A DNA stretch of 64,000 nucleotides, from contig NZ_JAJUWU010000016.1 in NCBI RefSeq assembly GCF_021390325.1, forward strand, positions 124,001-188,000, written 5' to 3'. Positions 1 through 8,753 of this stretch are shown piece after piece. The first letter of the stretch is position 1; each line of letters starts with the position of its first letter. The stretch comes from Jiella avicenniae. GTDB taxonomy: Bacteria; Pseudomonadota; Alphaproteobacteria; Rhizobiales; Rhizobiaceae. A program made the position numbers and the translations under genes. The notes beneath the pieces were generated by a model. It did no database searches. It worked only from the letters and a program-made list of their open reading frames with translations, and was not told the DNA's origin.

Positions 1-229
1 GCGCGCCCAGCACTTCCTGGCCGTCGAGAACGATCGAGCCGTTGATCGATATCTCACGCGCGGGGAGCAGACCCATGACCGCCGTCGCGGTGACGCTCTT
101 GCCCGAACCGCTTTCACCGACGACCGCCAGCGTTTCACCCGGATCGATGTGGAGAGCGACGTTGCGCACGGCTTCGTAGCGGCCGAAGGCTATGTTCAGG
201 TTGCTGACCTTGAGGATCGGCTCGGTCAT
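1..229 (-). CDS. Peptide-type ABC transporter ATP-binding protein (N-terminal part)
   Basis: This is the first 76 codons of a cytoplasmic ABC ATPase of the dipeptide/oligopeptide (DppD/OppD) kind; the rest lies beyond the window edge. The Walker A motif GESGSGKS is visible at residues 38-45, preceded by the usual short strand (VSNLNIAF). The ATG overlaps the TGA of the upstream gene by four bases, so it is translationally coupled to the end of the long minus-strand operon. With the two permeases at 2764-4530 and the binding protein at 6121 it would power one importer. The substrate is unknown; the specificity call rests on the permease and binding-protein families nearby. Confidence 0.85.
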   Translation of the reverse strand, partial: MTEPILKVSNLNIAFGRYEAVRNVALHIDPGETLAVVGESGSGKSVTATAVMGLLPAREISINGSIVLDGQEVLGA

Positions 230-1002
230 GCCGCCGTCCCCGCCGGCTGGGTGAAGCCGGCCTGCGCCCGTGACCGCTCGGAAGAGGGCATCCAGGTCAG
301 GACTTCGAGATCGTAGATCGCCTTCAACGTCTGCGCACTGACGGGAATACCGCGCGCATGCGCGGTGCTGATCGCTTTTGCAGGATCGATGGTCTCGGCT
401 GCATCGGCATCAATCTGGAAGGGAGTGGCCCGAGCGACGATCGTCAAGGCGTCCTGACGCGCGGCCGCCTCGGCGAGGACTGGGGATTGCCTGATGTCGT
501 CGAGCAGGGCCGCGAGCAGGGTCGTCGTGCCCGTTCCGGCCGAAAGCCGCATCTTGTCATCACCCCTGCTGGCAACGTACCACGCGCATGCCTTTGCAGA
601 CGGCAGGAGGGCGATGGACGACAGCCCGTATTCCGCTCCGGTGAGGAGGATGGCGGCAATGAGAGAAGCTTCGGAAGCGCCGGCGATTCTCGCAACGCCG
701 AGCGGAGCGTCGCCCGCATGGGCGGCGAGATAGTCAATCGCCGGGGGCCCGACTTCGAGAAGTGAGACACCTTGCGCATCGATCGCCAGGGTGCCGTCCG
801 CCGCGATCTCGTGGAGCGGTCCCGACGCCGGCCTGTGCTGCATCCCGGCGATCTCGTCGAGTATTTTCGGCGAGATCGCCGCGGCCGTCGCAGTGAGATG
901 CGAACCCCGATCCGCGATAGGGAAGGGATAGCCCAGCGCACGGAGCGACCAGGGCAGGACGCGCGTCAGTTCGGAATAGGCGACGGTGAACGCGTTCGTC
1001 AC
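226..1002 (-). CDS. Conserved hypothetical protein, DUF3726-like
   Basis: A 258-residue protein with no signal peptide or membrane segment. I chose the GTG at 1002 because it overlaps the stop of the upstream gene (GTGA) and has a GGAAAGG-like ribosome site eight bases upstream; the longer open frame would run through the upstream gene. The C-terminus (around [13 protein letters not shown]) and an N-terminal region reading L-R-A-L-G-Y-P-x5-D-R-G resemble, from memory, the DUF3726 family, but this is a weak match. It sits between an uncharacterised 586-residue protein and the ATPase of a peptide-type importer. A catalytic or assembly role in the same pathway is inferred from the tight coupling only. 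Confidence 0.6.
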   Translation of the reverse strand: MTNAFTVAYSELTRVLPWSLRALGYPFPIADRGSHLTATAAAISPKILDEIAGMQHRPASGPLHEIAADGTLAIDAQGVSLLEVGPPAIDYLAAHAGDAPLGVARIAGASEASLIAAILLTGAEYGLSSIALLPSAKACAWYVASRGDDKMRLSAGTGTTTLLAALLDDIRQSPVLAEAAARQDALTIVARATPFQIDADAAETIDPAKAISTAHARGIPVSAQTLKAIYDLEVLTWMPSSERSRAQAGFTQPAGTAA

Positions 1003-2759
1003 GAGAGGATCCTTTCCATGTCGGCTTGGCTGGACGCGGCTTTCGATCGGTCGGGCGAAAAGTCCGCGGGCAGCGGCTGGTCCTGAAAGAACGTCCCGCG
1101 GACGTACCGGATGGAAAGCGGTGTCGATCCCCGAATGCCGAGGGAGGCCAAGAAGAACCGGATCAGATCGGCCGGGCGGAAGTCGCGATCGGCAAGCCCG
1201 CCCCAAATCTCCGCGTAAGCGAGGCCGTCGAGATACTGCACGCGTGAGATCGCAAAGTGCAGTTCCGGATGCGCGAGAACGACATCTCCGGCGAGCACGT
1301 CGTCGTCATGGCTGGCAAGGACTGCGGCAAGCCGATGAATCAGGCCGATATGGTCGATGAAGGATTCGAAGTGCTCGTGTTGATCGACGATCCGTTCGCC
1401 GCGCCGCTGTTCGCCGTTGTCGGCGGAATGGTACCAGAAGTGCTGATGGCTGGCGGCGAGCGTGCGATCGCTGCGAAGCGCCCAGCCATAATTGCGGCGC
1501 AGGATGTCTCGCAACGACCTGACCGTCATCTCGGGCTTCAGGCTTCGACGGCGGGCGGCCCCGATCTTCAGATAGGGGGCGACGGCGTCGCAGAACTCCG
1601 GAACCAGGTCGAGCAGCATGCTGTTCAACTGCTCGCGGCTCTCGGGGTCGATCCGCTCCGCGAGCGCATCCGCCAAGTCATTCCACCGCTCGAGTGCGGG
1701 ATCGTCGATTGCCGCGTCCACACGCTTCAGATCCGCGATGATCACCTCGTTCGACGCCACGTAGTCTTCGCTCTGGGGGTCGGTACGCCGGTAGATCCCG
1801 ATCGTGTGGGCGATGGTCTCGTGCATTTTCGCCCGGCCCGCGTCGGTCACCTTCTGATGCTTGGCAAAGGCGATCGCCGTCTCGCGCACGACCACCCAGG
1901 TCGCCACCCAGTGCGGCCAGCGCTGCAGCGCCACGCACATCCCCTGGCCCGAGGAGTTGCCGATGCCGAGCTGGCGGGCGATCGCCGGATCGAGCTGGGC
2001 GGCTGCGGGATTGCGCTGCCGGGCGACGGCATTCGCGAGGTCGATCGAGACCAGCCGCACAAGATAGACGGCGAAAAGATCGGCGAAGAACGGATGGGCG
2101 AGAGGATGATCCTCGGGAATGCCGAGGAAGGAGACCGATCCGTTGCGGCCGCTGCTCTGGAATCCGCCATTGCGCATGAGATAGCCGTTGGCCTGTTCCG
2201 CCGGCGGCTGTTCGCCCCGAGCGAGCCAGTCGACCAGCGTATCGAAGTGCCGGCTGCTGCGGTTCGCAGGCGTCCAGCCCATGACGTCGGCATCGGTGCG
2301 CATCGCGAGGCCTTCGGACTTGGTGTCGAAGGTCGCGAATTCCCGGGCGATGCGCTCTTGGTCGGCAACCCCGACGAAAAGCGCGCCGAAAAGGTCGCGG
2401 TTTGCGCCGTCGGAGCGTCGTCCGACCTTTTCGATGCCGTCCCACGGATAGGCGCGTGCGATATAGGTGAACTCATGCCCGCCGGCACTGATGTGATAGA
2501 CGAACTTGGCGGCGGCGTCGTCCTCGCACACCGAAGAGACCAGTTCGATCCGCCATTCCTCGCGCGTCATCTTGCGGATGAGAACATCGGCAAAGCTCAG
2601 CCGCGAGGCCTTGAAGCATTTCAGGCTGTCGACCCGCATCAATTCGGCGGCCGGTCGCATCAGGCGTTTCACCTCGCCGGCGTGCTGCGCCCCGCAATGG
2701 CGCTGGAGACAATCCTCGAGATAGCCGGGAAGGTCGGGGGAACTCAGATGTGCAGGCAT
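999..2759 (-). CDS. Large uncharacterised protein in catabolic operon
   Basis: 586 residues, soluble in appearance, with no motif I can assign to a named family. A notable segment in the middle reads G-I-G-N-S-S-G-Q-G-M followed by a W-rich stretch (WPHWVATWVVVRETA), which looks like a conserved core. The N-terminal third contains two Cys-containing segments (DCLQRHC, LVSSVC). It starts four bases downstream of the second permease gene and its stop overlaps the GTG of the next gene, so it belongs firmly to the transporter/aldehyde-dehydrogenase operon. A role as an enzyme acting on the imported compound is plausible by context, but nothing in the sequence proves it. An intracellular accessory or regulatory role is also possible. 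Confidence 0.75.
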   Translation of the reverse strand: MPAHLSSPDLPGYLEDCLQRHCGAQHAGEVKRLMRPAAELMRVDSLKCFKASRLSFADVLIRKMTREEWRIELVSSVCEDDAAAKFVYHISAGGHEFTYIARAYPWDGIEKVGRRSDGANRDLFGALFVGVADQERIAREFATFDTKSEGLAMRTDADVMGWTPANRSSRHFDTLVDWLARGEQPPAEQANGYLMRNGGFQSSGRNGSVSFLGIPEDHPLAHPFFADLFAVYLVRLVSIDLANAVARQRNPAAAQLDPAIARQLGIGNSSGQGMCVALQRWPHWVATWVVVRETAIAFAKHQKVTDAGRAKMHETIAHTIGIYRRTDPQSEDYVASNEVIIADLKRVDAAIDDPALERWNDLADALAERIDPESREQLNSMLLDLVPEFCDAVAPYLKIGAARRRSLKPEMTVRSLRDILRRNYGWALRSDRTLAASHQHFWYHSADNGEQRRGERIVDQHEHFESFIDHIGLIHRLAAVLASHDDDVLAGDVVLAHPELHFAISRVQYLDGLAYAEIWGGLADRDFRPADLIRFFLASLGIRGSTPLSIRYVRGTFFQDQPLPADFSPDRSKAASSQADMERILS

Positions 2760-2763
2760 TGAC

Positions 2764-3579
2764 TTACTCCGCGACGCGGGGGCGTCTGGAAAATGCGTCG
2801 TTCATGCTCGAGCCGACGAGGTAGAAGGTGAAGACGGTGAGGGCGACGGCGGCGCCCGGTCCGAGGCTGAGCAGCGGACGGATCGGCAGGAAGCTCGAGC
2901 CGTCACGCACCATTCCGCCCCAGTCTGGAGCCGGCGGCGGTACGCCGAGACCGAGAAAGCTGAGGCTCGCCGACGTAAAGATCGCCAATGAGACGTTGAT
3001 GGCGAACTGCGACCAGACGACCCGCATGGTGTTCGGCATGACGTGCTTGCGGATGATCCAGAACGAACTCGCGCCGGTGGCTCTCGCTGCCTCGACGAAC
3101 AGCATCTCGCGCACCACGAAAACCTGGCCGCGCACCAGCCGCGCCACCGTCGGGGCGGTGACGACGCCGAGCGTAATGGACAGATTGAATACCGAGGGAC
3201 CGAGCATGGCCGTGATGATCAGCGCCAGCACCAGGCCGGGGAGGGCGATGAAGATGTCGATGACCTGAACCAGGATGAAATCGACCCAGCCTCGGAAAAA
3301 CCCGGCTGCCAGGCCGATCGGCGCACCGATCAGGACCGCGACGATCGCCGCCGCAGCGCCGACCTGGAGCGAAACGCGCGTCCCGAAGAGCACCCGCGAG
3401 AAGACGTCCCGGCCAAGCTGGTCGGTGCCGAAAAAGTTTGCGGCGGACGGTGCGCCGAGAATATTCGTCGTGCTGGCCGTGGGTGGGTAGGGCGCGATCA
3501 GGGGCGCGAAGACGGCTGCCAGCGTGATGACGGCGAGAAGGATCAGGCCGAGGACGAGGCGTGCGGGAAACTTCTGCAT
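2764..3579 (-). CDS. ABC transporter permease, DppC-type
   Basis: 271-residue inner-membrane permease of the binding-protein-dependent peptide/nickel class. It has an N-terminal membrane segment (LILLAVITLAAVFAPLIAP), the family hallmark F-G-T-D-Q-L-G-R-D-V-F-S-R at about 50-62, and a cytoplasmic EAA-type loop (EAARATGASSFWIIRKHVMPN region) that docks on the ATPase, followed by further hydrophobic segments. The length is usual for DppC. It lies nine bases downstream of the DppB-type permease and would pair with it to form the channel. The substrate cannot be read from the permease; members carry peptides, nickel, opines or other small amides. Confidence 0.9.
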   Translation of the reverse strand: MQKFPARLVLGLILLAVITLAAVFAPLIAPYPPTASTTNILGAPSAANFFGTDQLGRDVFSRVLFGTRVSLQVGAAAAIVAVLIGAPIGLAAGFFRGWVDFILVQVIDIFIALPGLVLALIITAMLGPSVFNLSITLGVVTAPTVARLVRGQVFVVREMLFVEAARATGASSFWIIRKHVMPNTMRVVWSQFAINVSLAIFTSASLSFLGLGVPPPAPDWGGMVRDGSSFLPIRPLLSLGPGAAVALTVFTFYLVGSSMNDAFSRRPRVAE

Positions 3580-3588
3580 CGTGGCGCC

Positions 3589-4530
3589 TTACCTCGCGTG
3601 CCGAACGAGCGGATTGACGATCCCGTAGGCGAGGTCCGCGAGAAGATTGAGAAGCATCACGCCGACGATGATCACCATCCCGACCGCCAGCATGACCGGA
3701 AAGTCGCGGGTGTTGATCGCATTCACCAGAAGTCGGCCCATGCCCGGCATCGAGAACACGGTTTCCGTCACCACCGCGCCGCCGACGAGCTGGCCGAGCG
3801 ACAATCCGGCATAGGTGATCAGCGGCAGGATGCTGTTCGGGAGAATGTGTCGATAGGAGATGCGCGTCTCCGAAAGACCTTTCGACCGCGCCGCGCGCAC
3901 GAAAAGGCTGCCGCGAAGGGATTCGTACTCGGCGCGGTAAACGAGGCTGAAGGAACTGAAATAGAAGGTCGTCAGGGTGACCACCGGCAGGATCATGTGA
4001 ACGAGGTGCGCACCGATGCCGTTCGACCAGGGCGACCAACCCGTCGTCGGCAGCAGGCGGAGTTCGACGGCGAAGACGTAGATCAGAAGCAGGCCGAGGA
4101 AGAAGTTCGGGATCGTGATCCCGACGACGCTCACAGCGGCCGTCACCCTTTGCACGTAGCTGCGCATGAAGGTCACGGAATTGATCAGGGACGAGCCTGC
4201 AAAAGCGATGAGGATCGCCCAGACCGCAAGTTCGAGCGTCAGCGGCAGGGCGTCGGCGATCATCTGTGCGACCGGCTGCTGGGTCGCATAGGAGCGGCCG
4301 AGATCGCCGGTCAGGGCGCTCCCCATCCAGTCTCCGTAGCGCAGCAGCAGCGGCTGGTCGAAGCCCATCCTCTCGTTGAGCTCGGCTACCGCTTCGGGCG
4401 AGGCGTTTTCGCCGAGCATGATGGCGGCCGGGGTTCCGAGAAACGAGGTGACGGACGCAAAGAGGAGAAACGTCAGGAGGACGACGTTCGGCACCATGAT
4501 CGCGATCCGCGAGGCGATGAGCGCTAGCAT
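3589..4530 (-). CDS. ABC transporter permease, DppB-type
   Basis: 313-residue inner-membrane permease forming the other half of the channel. It begins with a membrane segment (IAIMVPNVVLLTFLLFASV), has the DppB-typical region around R-M-G-F-D-Q-P-L-L-L-R-Y, and an EAA-like loop (RAARSKGLSETRISYRHILPN) near residues 210-235, then two more hydrophobic helices. It starts seven bases after the aldehyde dehydrogenase gene. As in most peptide-type importers, the B-type permease comes before the C-type one. The insertion of an aldehyde dehydrogenase between binding protein and permeases is less usual and suggests the enzyme handles the imported compound. Confidence 0.9.
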   Translation of the reverse strand: MLALIASRIAIMVPNVVLLTFLLFASVTSFLGTPAAIMLGENASPEAVAELNERMGFDQPLLLRYGDWMGSALTGDLGRSYATQQPVAQMIADALPLTLELAVWAILIAFAGSSLINSVTFMRSYVQRVTAAVSVVGITIPNFFLGLLLIYVFAVELRLLPTTGWSPWSNGIGAHLVHMILPVVTLTTFYFSSFSLVYRAEYESLRGSLFVRAARSKGLSETRISYRHILPNSILPLITYAGLSLGQLVGGAVVTETVFSMPGMGRLLVNAINTRDFPVMLAVGMVIIVGVMLLNLLADLAYGIVNPLVRHAR

Positions 4531-4537
4531 CGGTGGA

Positions 4538-6013
4538 TCAGCGCATCACGAAGGGATCTGCGACCCTCTCGCCGGAGAGATCGGCGAAGATGGCCTTCGT
4601 CTGCGTGTAGTCGTGGATCGCCTCGATCCCGCCCTCGCGACCGTAGCCGCTGTTGGCCGAGCCTCCGAACGGCATCATGTAGGAGGTGACGCGGTAGGTG
4701 TTGATCCAGAAGCGCCCCGCGGGGATCGCGCGAGCGGTCCGGTAGGCCTTGCCGAAATCCTGCGAGAAGACGCCCCCGGCGAAGGCATAATCGGAGTCGC
4801 GGGCGAGGGCGATCGCCTCCGCTTCGTCGGAAAAACGCAGGACGCTGAGGACCGGCCCGAACAGTTCGTTGCGAACGATCGGATAGTCCTGGCTGTCGCA
4901 GGCGACGATAGTCGGCTCGAAGTACCAGCCTTTCGAACGTCCCGCCCGGCCACCACCGGTGAGGATCCTGGCTCCCGCCTTCGAGGAGTCGTCGAGCAGT
5001 CGCTCGATGCGGTCGCGCTGCCGGCGGGTGGCGAGCGGCCCCATGTGGACATCCTCCCCCATCGGATCGCCGATGACGATCTCCTTCGCGCGGGAAAGGA
5101 TGCGTTCCAACGCCTTGTCGTAGATCTTGTCCTGCAGGAGCAACCGGGAACCTGCGGCGCAGCTCTGGCCGCTGGCGGCGAAGATTGCCGAGGTGACCCC
5201 GTTCACCACGCTGTCGAGGTCGGCGTCGTCATAAACGACGACCGGCGATTTGCCGCCGAGCTCGAGCGAAAGCATCGCGATGTTCCGGGCGGACGAGGTG
5301 ATGACCTTGCGCGCGGTCTCGACGCCGCCGGTGAAGCTGACGCGGCGCACCAACGGATGCGAGACGAGCGTCTGCGCGCAGGGATTGGCCGAGCCGGTCA
5401 CGATGTTGAAGACGCCCTGCGGAAGGCCTGCACGGTCCATCACCTCGGCGAAGGCCGCGATCGCCGCCGAAGCGTCTTCGGAGGGCTTCAGGACGATGGT
5501 GTTGCCGGCGGCGAGGGCCGGAGCGATCTTGAACGCCGCCAGTTGCAGCTGCGAGTTCCAGGGCACGATCGCGGCCACGACGCCGAGCGGTTCGCGCAGG
5601 ATGAGCGAAAGGGGCGCAGTGTCGCCCGAGGCCGGGATCCGGCCTTCGACCTTGTCGGCAAGCCCGCCATAGTAGTCGTAGATCTCCGCGAGATTGCGCG
5701 CCTGCCAGCGCGTCTCCCGGAGCAGCTTGCCGGTATCGGTCGTCTCCGCAATCGCCAGTTCCGGCCCGGCGGTTTCGAGCTCCGCCGCGATGCGCTTGAG
5801 GATCCGGCCGCGATCGCGCGGGGTCATGCGGGCCCAGGGACCATCGAGATAGGCGGCATGAGCGGCCTTGACCGCGCGGTCGACGTCCTCGGCGGTCGCT
5901 TCGGGGAAAGTCGCCCATTCCTCTTCGCTGGCCGGGTTCGTCGACGTGAAGCGCCTCCCATCGCTCGCTTCGCAGAACGCGCCGTCGATATACATCTGGT
6001 AACTTGCGGACAT
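4538..6013 (-). CDS. NAD(P)-dependent aldehyde dehydrogenase
   Basis: 491 residues, normal length for the ALDH superfamily. It oxidises an aldehyde to a carboxylate in the cytoplasm. Visible catalytic parts are the oxyanion Asn153 in PWNSQ, Lys176 in LKPSE, the general base Glu251 in LELGGKSP and the nucleophile Cys285 in SGQSCAAGSR, all intact. I chose the ATG at 6013; the open frame continues upstream but into the binding-protein gene region in the wrong frame, with a composition that looks like a shadow. It lies between the solute-binding protein and the permeases of one importer. The closest type by eye is the betaine/gamma-aminobutyraldehyde-like branch, but the substrate is not determinable. 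Confidence 0.92.
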   Translation of the reverse strand: MSASYQMYIDGAFCEASDGRRFTSTNPASEEEWATFPEATAEDVDRAVKAAHAAYLDGPWARMTPRDRGRILKRIAAELETAGPELAIAETTDTGKLLRETRWQARNLAEIYDYYGGLADKVEGRIPASGDTAPLSLILREPLGVVAAIVPWNSQLQLAAFKIAPALAAGNTIVLKPSEDASAAIAAFAEVMDRAGLPQGVFNIVTGSANPCAQTLVSHPLVRRVSFTGGVETARKVITSSARNIAMLSLELGGKSPVVVYDDADLDSVVNGVTSAIFAASGQSCAAGSRLLLQDKIYDKALERILSRAKEIVIGDPMGEDVHMGPLATRRQRDRIERLLDDSSKAGARILTGGGRAGRSKGWYFEPTIVACDSQDYPIVRNELFGPVLSVLRFSDEAEAIALARDSDYAFAGGVFSQDFGKAYRTARAIPAGRFWINTYRVTSYMMPFGGSANSGYGREGGIEAIHDYTQTKAIFADLSGERVADPFVMR

Positions 6014-6120
6014 GATGCGGATCCGTCTTTTTCGTGAGGACGGCGGGCTCGGCCCGACGCAGGGGGAGGCGGAGGACGGAGCGTTCGAATGCGTGCCCTG
6101 TCCCGTTGGGGATCTGCCGA

Positions 6121-7653
6121 TCAGCCCTGGCTCTTCCAGACGTAGCGGAAGCGCGGGATCTGATCGGGCATCGCGACGAAACCGTTGACCGACTTGCGCA
6201 TCGCGTTGAACTCGCTGCTGAAGCCGACCGGCATGTATGGCAGGTCCTTGGAGATCTGCATCTGGATCTGGTCGTAGAGGTCCTTGCGGCGCGCCTCGTC
6301 CGACGTCCGGCGCGCCTCGTCGATCCACTTGTCGACCTGCGGGTTGCCGTAGCCGGTCGAGTTTGCCGTCCCGTCGCTCGCAAAGAGGTAGTGGATCAGG
6401 CCGTCCGGGTCGGCGCGCTGCGACCAGCGCATCGGCGTGAACTGAATGCTGCCGGCGACCGTCCGCGCATAGTACTCGCTTTGCGGAACCGGTTCGAGCT
6501 GAACGTCGAGGCCGACGGCGTCGAGATCTTCCTTGGCGAGTTCGGAGAAGCGGCGCAGCGTGTCTCCGCTCGGCGCGGCAAGCCGGAGGGTGGTTCCCTG
6601 AAGCCCGGCATCCGCGATGATCTTGCGGGCAAGCACCGGATCGTACTCGTACTCTTCGAGCTTGGCCGGCGTCCACCACAGCCCGTCCGGCGTGAAGCCG
6701 TTCGAGACATTGCCCTCACCGGCCCACAGAATCTGGTTGATCCGCTCGCGATTCAGGGCGTGGGCGACGGCGCGGCGCAGCTCCGGATTGTCGTAGGGCG
6801 CCGTGTCCCACTTCCACTGCAGCGAATACCAGGGCCCGCTGTTCGAGGGGACGAGTTCGATATCCGGACTTGCCTTCGCAAGCTGCGTATCGAGCGGATC
6901 CAGCTGACTGATGAAGTCGATCTCGCCGATCATCATCCGCTGGATGCCGACCAGGTTCGACGGAATGTCGTTGAAGACGACCGCGTCGAGATACGGCATG
7001 TCGCCCTGCCAGAAGTCGTCGTTGCGCTTCAGCGAGATGGTCGATCCGCGCGTCCATTGATCGAACACGAAGGGGCCGGTGCCGACAGGATGGGAGCCGG
7101 CGTCCTTGCCGAATGTTTCGGCAGCCTTCGGCGATGCCATCAGACCTGCGCGATCGGCCAGCAGCGCGAGCAGCGGCGGGTAGGGCTGCGCGAGGTCGAT
7201 GGTGACGGTGTGCTCGTCGGTCGCCTCGACGCCGGTAATGACACCTTCCAGAAGAGAGCGCTGCGACGATCCTGTCGCCGGATCGAGCCTCTTGTCGAGG
7301 TTCCACTTGACGGCTTCTGCGTTGAAGGGCGTGCCGTCGTGGAACTCGATGCCCTGTCTGAGGTGAAGAACCATCTTCTTTCCGTCGTCCTCGAAGTCCC
7401 AGCTTTCGGCAAGGCCCGGCTTGAGGGAGAAATCGGGATTCACGTCGATGAGGGAATCGAACATCAGGAACAGAACCTGCCGTTCGGTCCATTGCGCCGA
7501 CTGGATGGGGTCGAGGGTGCGGACATCGCTGATGAAGCCCACATTGAGGGTCCCGCCGGAAACGGGCGTCCCCTCCTGCGACCAGGCGCTGAAGGGAAGG
7601 GCCGTCGTCAGCAGAAGGCCCCCGAAAGCGGACATCAATTGCCGTCTGTTCAT
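6121..7653 (-). CDS. ABC transporter periplasmic solute-binding protein (SBP_bac_5 family)
   Basis: About 510 residues. The N-terminus MNRRQLMSAFGGLLLTTALPFSAWSQ carries a twin Arg and a hydrophobic core ending in A-W-S-Q, fitting a Tat- or Sec-type export signal. The mature part shows the cluster-5 (oligopeptide/nickel-binding) pattern: L-D-P-I-Q-S-A-Q near the start, LAESW, and H-L-R-Q-G-I-E-F-H-D-G-T-P-F-N-A. I place the start at 7653 because a GGAGAG site precedes it at suitable spacing; ATGs at 7656 and 7665 are alternatives. It captures the substrate in the periplasm for the permeases downstream. Cluster-5 proteins bind peptides but also opines, glycosides and metal complexes. Confidence 0.92.
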   Translation of the reverse strand: MNRRQLMSAFGGLLLTTALPFSAWSQEGTPVSGGTLNVGFISDVRTLDPIQSAQWTERQVLFLMFDSLIDVNPDFSLKPGLAESWDFEDDGKKMVLHLRQGIEFHDGTPFNAEAVKWNLDKRLDPATGSSQRSLLEGVITGVEATDEHTVTIDLAQPYPPLLALLADRAGLMASPKAAETFGKDAGSHPVGTGPFVFDQWTRGSTISLKRNDDFWQGDMPYLDAVVFNDIPSNLVGIQRMMIGEIDFISQLDPLDTQLAKASPDIELVPSNSGPWYSLQWKWDTAPYDNPELRRAVAHALNRERINQILWAGEGNVSNGFTPDGLWWTPAKLEEYEYDPVLARKIIADAGLQGTTLRLAAPSGDTLRRFSELAKEDLDAVGLDVQLEPVPQSEYYARTVAGSIQFTPMRWSQRADPDGLIHYLFASDGTANSTGYGNPQVDKWIDEARRTSDEARRKDLYDQIQMQISKDLPYMPVGFSSEFNAMRKSVNGFVAMPDQIPRFRYVWKSQG

Positions 7654-7743
7654 CATGCTCTCCATGTTGGCCTGTTTCCGGAAGGGAGCGCCGAACCCGG
7701 GGTTCGGCCGTGAGAGGCCGACCGTCGTCCGACTGGAATTAAG

Positions 7744-8364
7744 TCAGGATGGATTCTGCAGAGGTCTGCCGGCCTGATCGACGCCCATCATCTTCATGTC
7801 GAGGAAGCGATCGCCGATACGGTGATGGGGGCGCCCGCCGCTTGCCGCGCCGATCGCGACGACGATCTCGTCTGCCGCCGGCGCGTCGGGGACATGGAAC
7901 TCCACGGTCAGGAAATGCGCCCGAGAACCCTTTCGCCCCTCCGACTTGTTGGTCATCGGAATGGTGATCGCGGTGCCGACGCCGGCGCGCTTGTTCGTGA
8001 AGGGCAGGAAGGAGTCCCCCTGCGCGCCGGCTCGAAAGGCGTTTCCGAAGTGCAGCGTGTGGATCAGGCCGGCCGCGTGTTCGATCTCGCCGCCGGAGCC
8101 CGTCACGGCCGCTTTCCCATAGGCCTCGATACCTTCGGGGCCGCCCATGAGCGCCACGAGGCGCGGCACGAGAGCATCTCCGAGAACCCGTGCCGCCTGG
8201 TGAATGCCCGGCTGAAGATCTTCGACGAAGCCCTGTTCCGCCCACGGGTTGCGGATCACCGCCGCACAGGCCGCCATCCGCAGCGGCTTTGCAGCGAGCC
8301 GCCCGCCTTCGGCGATCGTGTCCTCGACGTAGTCGACGACCTTGCGGATGAAGATATCGCTCAC
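7744..8364 (-). CDS. Amino acid synthesis family protein (PF06684-like)
   Basis: 206 residues, starting at a GTG that overlaps the upstream stop (GTGA). I recognise the AA_synth family from its run of features: an N-terminal IRKVVDYVEDTIAEGGR, then P-L-R-M-A-A-C-A-A-V-I-x-N-P, EDLQPGIHQA, the Y-G-K-A-A-V-T-G-x-G-G-E-I-E-H core, a basic K-R-A-G-V-G-T-A-I segment, and the C-terminal V-P-D-A-P-A-A-D-E-I-V-V-A-I-G. The family name is historical; the biochemical activity of most members is unknown. Its tight coupling to a CMD-like protein and a hydrolase suggests an enzyme of the same catabolic route rather than amino acid synthesis. Confidence 0.85.
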   Translation of the reverse strand: MSDIFIRKVVDYVEDTIAEGGRLAAKPLRMAACAAVIRNPWAEQGFVEDLQPGIHQAARVLGDALVPRLVALMGGPEGIEAYGKAAVTGSGGEIEHAAGLIHTLHFGNAFRAGAQGDSFLPFTNKRAGVGTAITIPMTNKSEGRKGSRAHFLTVEFHVPDAPAADEIVVAIGAASGGRPHHRIGDRFLDMKMMGVDQAGRPLQNPS

Positions 8365-8753
8365 GAAGCCGCCCCTTCGGCATCGAGTTCGGCAAACACC
8401 CGATTGGCGATCCGGTGGCATTCCACCCCGACGGGGACGCCGCAATAGACCGTCAGATGGGTGATCAACGCATCCAGTTCGTCCCGCGTCACGCCGTTCC
8501 GGATCGCGCCACGGAAATGCAGCTCCCATTCGTGCATCCGGTTCAACGCGGCGATCATCACGATGTTCAGCATGCTGCGCGTGCGGGCTTCGATCCGGTC
8601 GTCGCCCCAGGCCGCACCCCAACAGAACTCGGTGATGAAGGTTTGAAACCCTTGGGAGAACTCGGTGGAGCGGCTTAACGAATTCTCGACATACTCGGGC
8701 CCCAGCGTCGCCTTCCGGCGTTCCAGACCGCGGTCGAACAGCTGCTTGTCCAT
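8361..8753 (-). CDS. Carboxymuconolactone decarboxylase family protein
   Basis: 130 residues, the usual size of PcaC-type CMD proteins. The sequence G-P-E-Y-V-E-N-S-L, F-Q-T-F-I-T-E-F-C-W-G near residues 35-46 and the helix with E-A-R-T-R-S-M-L-N-I-V-M-I-A-A-L-N-R-M-H-E-W match this fold. The AhpD-type CxxC is absent, so a peroxidase role is unlikely; a decarboxylase or lactone-related role on the imported compound is more likely. Its ATG overlaps the stop of the alpha/beta hydrolase by one base and its stop overlaps the next GTG, so all three are made together. PcaC and enol-lactonase (PcaD) pairs are known from protocatechuate breakdown, but the other pca genes are not here. Confidence 0.88.
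   Translation of the reverse strand: MDKQLFDRGLERRKATLGPEYVENSLSRSTEFSQGFQTFITEFCWGAAWGDDRIEARTRSMLNIVMIAALNRMHEWELHFRGAIRNGVTRDELDALITHLTVYCGVPVGVECHRIANRVFAELDAEGAAS

Noticed and set aside
1257-2762. Long plus-strand open frame opposite the 586-residue protein gene
   Set aside because: It mirrors the real minus-strand gene, lacks a ribosome site and has no family similarity; long antisense frames are common in GC-rich DNA.
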